From Henricia sp. BOLD:AAB3569 (Eukaryota; Echinodermata; Asteroidea; Spinulosida; Echinasteridae): a stretch of 64,000 nt of DNA. Positions 56,895-64,000 of this stretch are shown piece by piece (within the stretch, counting starts at the first letter, position 1; each line of letters opens with the position of its first letter). The translations under genes were made by a program, and so were the position numbers. Where the stretch lies: NCBI GenBank assembly GCA_037783545.1, contig JBBELK010000308.1, forward strand, positions 1,302,001 to 1,366,000, written 5' to 3'. The notes beneath the pieces are model-generated. The model saw only the letters and a program-made list of their open reading frames with translations. It was not told the origin of the DNA and searched no databases.

Positions 56895-57970
56895 GGGTGT
56901 ACTGACGTAACATATGGTGTCAAACTTTTATGCTACGTCAGGACACTTCATTTAATCTAATTCAGTCATAGTATATCTGAATTATCATTTTAAATTTACT
57001 TCTGCCTTACATTTTTATTGAATGAGTCTAATATCAGTTGCATTTTTTGAAATATGATGAAAATTGTCGGTCTGTTCTAACCATGGTGTCAGGTGTTACG
57101 TCAGCACTTTTTTACACATTAAATGTCAAAAGTAAAAAAATATATACATGTATGCTAAACATGCATACTTACCTTTATAAGAAAGGTTTTGACTCTTATG
57201 TATAGTATTAATATGAGATCGTTTTTATGGTGTCATTAAATGTGCTGACGTAACATTGACACCGTTTTAGATCAACTTGTCATAATTTAATAACTATATT
57301 GTGCATAGAAACGTAGAAAGTCTTTACAAATTATTTGATTAGTGTTACAAATGTGAAACACCTAGTAATAGAACCATCTGCGGAAGATGATTGATAAAGT
57401 TATTCGCGATTGAAAAATTGGACGTAACATTGACATTTGTGACAATCTCTGCATATTCATCATGAATCACCTACATAAAAGGATATTTCTTTTACTAGAT
57501 ATATTTTCTAAACACAATTTAGTGATGGGAATAATTGAATACCCCATCAAGTGTTAAAATCAAGCAAAATGGACAATTATTGAGCAGCGCTGACGTAACA
57601 TTGACACCATCCACAAAGCTTATCATATGAAAAGCAATTATTTCAAAATGTCTATTCATATAACTAGACTATTAAATTATACTTAGTATAGTGGAATTCT
57701 ACATAATATTCATGTACTGTTACTAAAATTGAATAAAACACAAACTTTTAGTCATCAAATGGTACCCAGTGAAAAGTAGGTCCTGAAATATAATTGATTT
57801 CATGTCACATTTTTTGTCCATAGCCGAAACCCAAATCAATAATTTTTGTAATGATACTTAATAGTTGCTATATACATTTTCAAAAGAATTGAACAAAATG
57901 AAAGTATTTAAAAATTTCAATACAAAATCAATTTATTTAAATTTGGTGTCAATGTTACGTCATCACTTTC
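56895..57970. mobile_element. Element with recurring 'tgacgtaacattgacacc' motif
   Basis: The motif, or its reverse complement, occurs at about 56901, 57083, 57229, 57421, 57590 and 57945. The outermost copies face each other, so the block may be one element of about 1.07 kb with inverted ends. TGACGTAA resembles a CRE/bZIP half site. It ends about 150 bases past the stop codon of transporter 2. Confidence 0.5.
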
Positions 57971-58120
57971 CGAGAGAGACCACCAAAAGCAGTATATTAT
58001 CGAGTAGTCTCATTACATCCACCACTTACAATTTCCCCTAAATTGCCAAGAAGGATACTTCACCTACCTAAAAGAGAGTTATAAGGTAACGTAGAACAAT
58101 TTGAACATTTTGCTATCATG

Positions 58121-58236
58121 TCACAACTGTGTTCCAACCTGATGGAATGACCCATAATTCGGTTGTTCTTCTTGTCCAAATGGAAATACTTGCGTGGTGG
58201 GGAGACCTCCTGGGTCCGTTTTTGTGCTCAGGCTGC
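58121..58236 (-). CDS. Ammonium transporter 2, terminal exon
   Basis: The acceptor 'catgtttgccacag' completes Gly: 'GSLSTKTDPGGLPTTQVFPF' then 'GQEEQPNYGSFHQVGTQL' and TGA. This exon has no equivalent in gene 1. Its frame fits only if the upstream exon splices at 58363; both sites are good matches to consensus. Confidence 0.8.
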
Positions 58237-61200
58237 CTGTGGCAAACATGGATAATGGATTGTTTACAAGTTTTAAAAAAACACACAATTATAAGAATTT
58301 TTACAACGATTTCTGTGAACCATAAGATAAGTTGTACCCAAAATATATTTCGTATAACTTACCAGATAATTGGTCTATGTCGAGGCCTATTTCCGCGTCC
58401 ACCAAATCAGCTTGACTGCCGGACCAGTCCTTCGCGCAACTGGACAGTGGGTAGGCAGGCTCACCGTGTTTCACAATATCTAAACCTGGAATTGTTTGAA
58501 AAAGTGACCACATGGTTTCTCCAAAGATGCTTTTTTTAAAGTTGTGAAATGATATTACACATTTTGCATAGGCCTATCTAAGATTATGCTGAGATTAGTG
58601 TGGAGATGCAGTTTAGAAACTTCATATACTATGATATTGTTACCACGTGGTGCACGCCATTGCCTATACAGTCTGGTTGCTTTTCGCCATCATATCCTAC
58701 GGCGAACACGGTATTGCTTCTGTACTTCACACCTGCCGCGTGCACCGTGTAGCAACTAACATTTGTCTGGTCAAGTGGATACCAAGTGTGCGTGTGAAAG
58801 GAAATACGTCAGAACACCAGACACTTGGGTGTGGTTGAAACCCGGAAGTAGCCGGAGGTCGGAGGTAACCCGGAGGTAGAATTTGTTTTTAGAGTTAGAA
58901 TATGTTAGACATTAATTTTTTAAACCTTAACGAAATTGGAATGACCGTTTGAAAAAACAGGGACACTTCCACACTTTGGGCAAATTTGCATAAGTATTCC
59001 AGCTGTATCGCGAATAATACATCAATTTCCGGGTGGCTAGATATAAGCGCAACGGAGCTCCGGGTGGGGGACTGGGCGAGCAAAACAGTTCGACTTTTTC
59101 TAACCTTTTGGCGAAATGTGATCAACCGGCAGACAAACAGATAATGTTGCTATATTCACAGAGTATCGTTTCCCTTGTTTGCAGATCTCTTCTATAGCTC
59201 TAACAACCTCCGGCAAAAAAAATATACCTCCGAGTTTTATAAATTTCCCAGACATTTTCATGCAAACCACACAACAAAGCAAATTGACTTGTCATGTTGT
59301 GTTTTGTTAGGCCTACGGTCTTGACTGAACAAGACTACACAACTCTTAATAGTCCTTCATATACCTTTTTGTTCTACTTCTGCGGAGACGCGTAAAATTC
59401 CTAGTAACCGCATCACTCCAAAAAGAACGGATGTCAGCACGCCTGTCCAAACGGCGATTGCAACGGCACCTAGCAGATTCCAACCGAAACTCTTAAAGTT
59501 TTGTGGAAAATTGAAATAAAAAAATGTATGTTTATACAACGTTAGAATGTACGTACTTTAGGCTATGTCACACAGCCACTACGTACAATTAGCGCATATT
59601 CCACGGATGAAATTTTGGTCATTCGTGATACATGCGCGATATACGTAATTCATAAGTGTTTCATGCGTTTTTCATTCGTCGATGTGCGCAGATGTCGGTC
59701 GAGGGTTTCGGCAGACGTACTTTCGGTTTTGAGCTGCTCAAAATTTTTGGTCGGTTGAGATTTACGCAGTTTATGCGTATTTTACGTAGTTTATACGCAA
59801 TTCTTACGTAAATCTTACGTAAATCTTACGCAGTTGTGCGTGATTTTTGCGAGATGCATACGCAAATTGTTGGCTTTCCACGACCGTTCCACGTATGTCC
59901 ACGTATGTTTAACGGACCTTGCACGCATGTACCACAGATGTATCACTTTTATATCGCGCATACGGCGCACATATCGCGTTAAAATTACGTAATTGACGCA
60001 CGAATCACTAATGAATTGCAGATAAACAGCGCAATAATCCCGATTTTGGGCCAGATTTGGCTTTTACGTAGATTTACGTGTTCTTTGCGTGGTTTATTCG
60101 TACTTCTTCCGTGGTTTTAACGTGGTTCATTCGTGATACATCTGTCAAAATTTCACGTAAAGACCCCAACTTTTCTCAATTTTTCCACGTATATCCACGA
60201 ATGACCAAATTTCATCCGTTGAATATGCGCTAATTGTACGTAGTGGCTGTGTGACATAGCCTTTTAATGCAAATTGCCAAATATAATATAGTAGGGCCCT
60301 ATAGCTTATATAGTCAGTTCAGTCTAAATCTTTGCACAACATTTTAGCTTGACTGAGATACGGCGGACAAGGAGGGCGCACTTTCGTTTGGCCATGTAAA
60401 TTCAAATATAATGTAAAATTATTTCATTTTCACTTTACACATTTCTGACAAAATTACAAGAGACACATCAAGTTTTGGGGGATTTCCCCCAAAAACATGT
60501 ATGAAGAAATAAAATGGAGCCGTCTTCTTTTGTTCCGGCCATACTCTTCCTTAAATTGACAATAGTCACAGTAAACATGCATAAATACCTACACTCTAAA
60601 AACAGATTGGTTGAATTCAACCAGATGGTTGGTAGATATGTGTCCAACCAATATATTGGTTAAAATAACCAATCATATTGGTTATTTTAACCAATCATAT
60701 TTATTAAAATTACCAATCCGTATTGGTTTACCAATACGGATTGGTCATTTTAACCAATATGATTGGTTATTTTAACCAATATGACTGGTTATTTTAACCA
60801 ATATATTGGTTGGACTCATATCTACCAACCAATTGGTTGAATTCAACCAATCTGTTTTTAGAGTGTAGCAAATGTAGAGCAACTCAAGATTACTTACAAT
60901 AAAAGACGTTGTGGTCCAACTACACAAGATACCGGAAGGGAAACTAAGTAAAGGAACCGACAACAATCCCCATAAACCACCACCGAGATGAACTGAAAAA
61001 AAGAAAAACAGTACACATCTTTAAAAAAAAATAAAAGACTTTAATTATATAAAATGTAAGTAGGAAACTTACACAAAGCACCCCTTCCAAAACGCTGAGG
61101 CAGGAGTACGTTAAAACAATATCTAGAGGGCTGAGAGGGGCTGGAAAAATATCGGTCAGTAACGGGTATGAACATCGCTTTTGACGAGGCTGACTGCATC

Positions 61201-63060
61201 AACCTCCGTAAGAGCCGCTGAGGCAGGGTGCGTCACTCTAGCCGAAGTGCCTCTCTGAGTCCCTGTAGTTCTATAGGTCTGTTTGGGGACACGCAGCCAA
61301 AAAAAGGCCAAAACCTAACAAACTACGTTATCTGAGAGCATGGTAACTTTTCCCAGAAAAAAAGTTTCCGATTGTTGTGGAAATCATTCTGTTTGAACTT
61401 CCAAATAGTTTGATGGCACCCTTAACGTGGTTCAATGTTACAAACAAGAAAATAAAGTAATGAATTTCATTGGGATCGATCAACTTTACAATAATTTCTT
61501 AATTCTACAAAGAGCGCCCTCACAGAATGGCGCCTATACAAAAATTTCAAGCACCACTCATGTCACACCTCTGTATAAATGCAATCTATAACTCTGTCAA
61601 GTCCACTCACCAGCAACAGCATCAAGAGGGTCATCTATTCGCACCCTGCAGATTAACCAGCTCCACGCGTAGTACACGCCTCCCGCTACCAAGCCGGTAA
61701 TGGCGGCGCCCCATGGTGCAACAACGTTGCAGCCTGCACAAATAGCTACCTATTAATTGGGCGGGAAATAATATACATGTAGATCGACACTGAACTCAAT
61801 GTGCATGGCATTGGCGCAAATTGTCCCAAAGTGGAATTTTTGTATCTAAAATTTAGTTTGGAAGATATGCTCATCATTAAATGAAATTGCAATGGTACAC
61901 ACATAGCCTACATGCTGTCAAGTAACATGCTTTGCCTTATACGTAAAACCTGATGTGATTTACGTCGTGTTTAAAGGTCTCTGCAAAGCCAGGGCTGCGT
62001 TCCACTTACGCGAACGTTTGCAACGTTGTAATGTGGCTTGCTGCTGCTTACCAATTTTTTGAAGAAATATGACACGTTGTCATTATCTGTGTATCGCCAG
62101 CGATAAGGGTATTTATTTGTTATTTTCAAAATTGAAAACCATCGTCTGTCATCTTTCATGTCGTGTGCGCCATTTTGAAATGACTGTCGAACATCGCAAA
62201 CAACCCAACGTTGGCCAACGTTGGTGGCGCACAATGCGCTACACTCGAAATTGTTGGCCAATGTTGCCAACGTATACGTACGTACGTTTGCAAACTTTCG
62301 CGTATGTGGAATGCAGCCCTTGTGTTCATATATCATTGCAACAAACGCAGAGAGTACAGCAAGCTAGCAACGCAAACAGTATCGCAGATAGTCGGCAAAG
62401 TTGAACCAAGTTTAACTTTGCCGATTGTTTTTGTCAGTGTTTGCGTTGCAGTTTGTTTGCGTTTACATGCGTGCGCGCGATACGATATATGGATGGAAAC
62501 TAGGCTTATAAACGAGAGCGGCAAAACCAGTGGCACCGCTTAGACACAGGTATACCTCGCCCTACGCAGGCGCTTCTGTTGGCAACGTTTTACCACTGAC
62601 ATAAAACACATGAATAGATTGAATATTTTATAAAGCACTGAAGCATGATATGTATACAAATATAGGTGAAATTTCTGCAGACTAGTTGAATCAGTAACAA
62701 TATTGTTGCCTTTTTACAGGAATACGTAGGAAAGTTTTATCTTGCAAATGCTATGGGCTTTTAAATGCGCATTTTAAGACGAGTCATCAGCACCTTTATT
62801 CCTTTTTAAAATTTGTTTCCCCTCCATACCATTCCAGTCAGAGCCCCGTTGATGGTGTCCAGGAGACTCCATTGACCGTGTCTGGAGGTCAGTTTGCTTA
62901 TAACCATGGCGACGACCCCAGCGTGACCTCCGCTAAGGATCGTGTTTACGATCGCCAACGCCACGACCTGACCGTCTCCTGGCCGTGAGATGCTGGCCTG
63001 AGACCCACCGTTGAAAGCGAAGAAACCAAAAAATAGCATGAAGCCGCCTAAAGTCACCAA
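58121..63060 (-). CDS. Second ammonium transporter (AMT family), 3' part of gene
   Basis: Six coding exons are in the window (831 nt, 276 residues plus stop); the 5' exons equivalent to exons 1-5 of gene 1 lie beyond base 64000. It is a tandem paralogue in the same orientation, 17 kb from gene 1. The exons at 62830, 61611, 60898 and 59365 have exactly the lengths of their counterparts. The pore histidine motif 'VHLGGGLWG' and tail motif '[13 protein letters not shown]' are kept. The C-terminal tail is longer and carried by an additional exon, which suggests different cytoplasmic regulation. Confidence 0.92.
58363..58485 (-). CDS. Ammonium transporter 2, penultimate exon
   Basis: The acceptor 'aaacaattccag' starts '[20 protein letters not shown]', then an acidic stretch 'DLVDAEIGLDIDQLS', closing in phase 1 at 'gtaagt'. 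Reading through the donor would add 'KLYEIYFGYNLSYGSQKSL' and a stop, a possible alternative C terminus. Confidence 0.88.
59365..59491 (-). CDS. Ammonium transporter 2, exon matching gene 1 exon 9
   Basis: The acceptor 'acaaaactttaag' opens in phase 0: '[20 protein letters not shown]' then 'SVLFGVMRLLGILRVSAEVE', closing in phase 1 at 'gtatat'. 127 nt, the same as gene 1. Confidence 0.92.
59563..60262. mobile_element. 700-bp element with about 65-bp terminal inverted repeats
   Basis: 'ggctatgtcacacagccact' and 'agtggctgtgtgacatagcc' are the ends. The mirror continues through 'tacgtacaattagcgcatat' and 'gatgaaattttggtcattcg'. 'acgtaaatcttacgtaaatc'-type words fill the middle. It lies in an intron of transporter 2. 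Confidence 0.85.
60594..60867. mobile_element. Hairpin element of 'aaccaat' words
   Basis: 'acactctaaaaacagattgg' pairs with 'ccaatctgtttttagagtgt'. The interior is almost entirely 'ttggttattttaaccaat' repeats, themselves palindromic. It ends 30 bases from the exon at 60898. Confidence 0.85.
60898..60992 (-). CDS. Ammonium transporter 2, exon matching gene 1 exon 8
   Basis: The acceptor 'ttctttttttcag' completes Val: 'VHLGGGLWGLLSVPLLSF' then 'LCSWTTTSFI', closing in phase 0 at 'gtaagt'. It contains the second pore histidine; 95 nt, the same as gene 1. Confidence 0.93.
61203..61300 (+). repeat. Dispersed repeat fragment (partner at 5213-5300)
   Basis: 'gaggcagggtgcgtcactct' and 'ggtctgtttggggac' are diverged copies of the block in the MAPEG-gene intron. 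Confidence 0.5.
61611..61749 (-). CDS. Ammonium transporter 2, exon matching gene 1 exon 7
   Basis: The acceptor 'gcccaattaatag' opens in phase 0: '[20 protein letters not shown]' then 'WSWLICRVRIDDPLDAVA', closing in phase 1 at 'gtgagt'. 139 nt, the same as gene 1. Confidence 0.93.
61988..62322. mobile_element. MITE with 'agggctgcgttccac' ends
   Basis: 'agggctgcgttccacttacg' pairs with 'cgtatgtggaatgcagccct'. 'cgaacgtttgcaacgtt' and 'acgtacgtttgcaaac' continue the arms. The opposed frames over it are artefacts. A further 'gttgaaccaagtttaacttt' palindrome lies just after, near 62400. Confidence 0.75.
62830..63060 (-). CDS. Ammonium transporter 2, exon matching gene 1 exon 6
   Basis: The acceptor 'tctcatcgtgcag' opens in phase 0: 'LVTLGGFMLFFGFFAFNGGS', '[17 protein letters not shown]', '[19 protein letters not shown]', closing in phase 0 at 'gtatgg'. 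77 codons. This is the most upstream exon of gene 2 inside the window. Confidence 0.94.
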
Positions 63061-64000
63061 CTGCACGATGAGAAACAAATTTGAAATTAGCACTGACAGC
63101 CTCATTTCAGATATCGAGTTGTTTTGTAACGGCAAGCGTTTTTTCAAGAAAGCACCGAGACTCTCGGTTACAATGACAATTTGAACTACCCCTATTTTAC
63201 TATTATAGGGCTTTGTAAATTGGGCCAAGGCAATATTTTAAAGGGGGGTACGGTAGGGGCAGTGTTCAGTCACCAGGCCTTGTGGCTGTCTAGCTCACAA
63301 TTGGCGGGAAAATTAAAAAATATGTTGCCGTAGTTTGTGTGTTTTACTTTACCTCACTGTAAAATTAATTGAAACAATCCTTCGAGTTTAACTGGCTTGG
63401 CACCTCTGTTGAACTTATGAATGACTATGGGTATTACTGGCTATTATGTGAACTATGATGTCTGTCTCTGCTGCAGTGGGCGCATTTTTTTCGTAGGTAG
63501 ATGAAGGCCATTGAAAATTGTCTCTGCTTATGACTAGTTGAAATGGACATAAATATTTAAATTATCTATATAGCGCCCTCATTAAGTTGAAGATAAAAGT
63601 AAGAAAACTGAAGGGGTTGTCTAGAGTTGCGAGTTCGAATCTGCTTTGAATTGTCGTTTTTGTTCCTTCTCATTAAACGAGGAAAAAGTGTGGAGAGTGT
63701 GGGCTTATGTTAAGGTAAAGTTATCGACAAAACGTATAAGTATGTAAGATAAACATAGGGTTAGACCAATCGGAAGCAACGACCCTAAACCCACATATGG
63801 AAAAAAGTGCCTGCTGGTCGGACTCGTGATTACTTTTTGTGTGACAAAAAAATCCACACGCGCGCATTCCCGTTAAGTTGAAAAAGGCATGGCCAGGGCT
63901 GATTCAGGGATGGGCGTGGGGGGAGGCGTGGGGGCGCGCACGGCCGCCCCTTTTTCTAAAAAAAAAAACTATCGTTTTTGTAAAATTACCGATAAGTTTT
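63061..64000. other. Intron of ammonium transporter 2, unresolved
   Basis: The exon carrying the 'DFAGSGVVH'-type motif is expected upstream but is not found before base 64000. A tRNA-like B box 'gcgagttcgaatctgc' lies near 63628. An A+C/G-rich low-complexity stretch lies near 63920-63970. Confidence 0.4.

Noticed and set aside
58301-58362. Single last exon of transporter 2 ending at the in-frame stop
   Set aside because: A consensus donor at 58362 joins in frame to a terminal exon at 58236 with its own stop. Read-through is kept only as a possible isoform.
62806-62829. Extension of the 62830 exon to the next stop
   Set aside because: The 'ATG|gtatgg' donor matches the conserved boundary of gene 1 and gives the same 231-nt length.

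Overview
This window is eukaryotic genomic DNA. Genes are split by GT-AG introns, intergenic space is wide, and it is packed with short inverted-repeat elements and tRNA-derived SINEs. Several repeat beginnings (TTAAAGGCAG-type ends, 'gggcccaatttcata' foldbacks) are ones I associate with echinoderms, so I infer an echinoderm, most likely a sea star. No database comparison was possible.

Five protein-coding genes can be supported. (1) A two-exon, roughly 191-residue MAPEG-family (TMEM79-like) membrane protein on + at 4354-5856. (2) An intronless, divergent rhodopsin-like GPCR of 328 residues on + at 8961-9947. (3) A secreted protein on - from 28185 down to at least 13203. It has a signal peptide, one thrombospondin type-1 repeat and five CUB domains over 13 exons; its 3' end is not resolved. 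(4) A complete AMT-type ammonium transporter on - (41132 to 32242), ten coding exons and 474 residues. (5) A second ammonium transporter in tandem on the same strand (63060 to 58121). Its last six coding exons are here and its 5' exons lie beyond base 64000. All exon joins listed were checked for GT-AG boundaries and reading phase.

The two transporters are a tandem duplication: four consecutive exons have identical lengths (231, 139, 95 and 127 nt), and the pore histidine region seen in both is kept. Their C-terminal tails diverge, and the second has an extra terminal exon. The CUB gene grew by duplication of a two-exon module, since every CUB domain has the same phase 1 / phase 0 / phase 1 pattern. 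The fifth CUB has lost both cysteines of its second disulfide.

The rest is mostly repeats. There are TTAA-bounded non-autonomous elements, one carrying a 17-bp minisatellite. There are foldbacks with long arms, at least four tRNA-derived SINE types, and two LINE 3' ends. There are also unusual 78-80 bp tandem arrays of a tRNA-like unit that has a polymerase III A box but mostly no B box. Nested insertions give a relative age order in several places. No CRISPR, rRNA or confident functional tRNA gene was seen.
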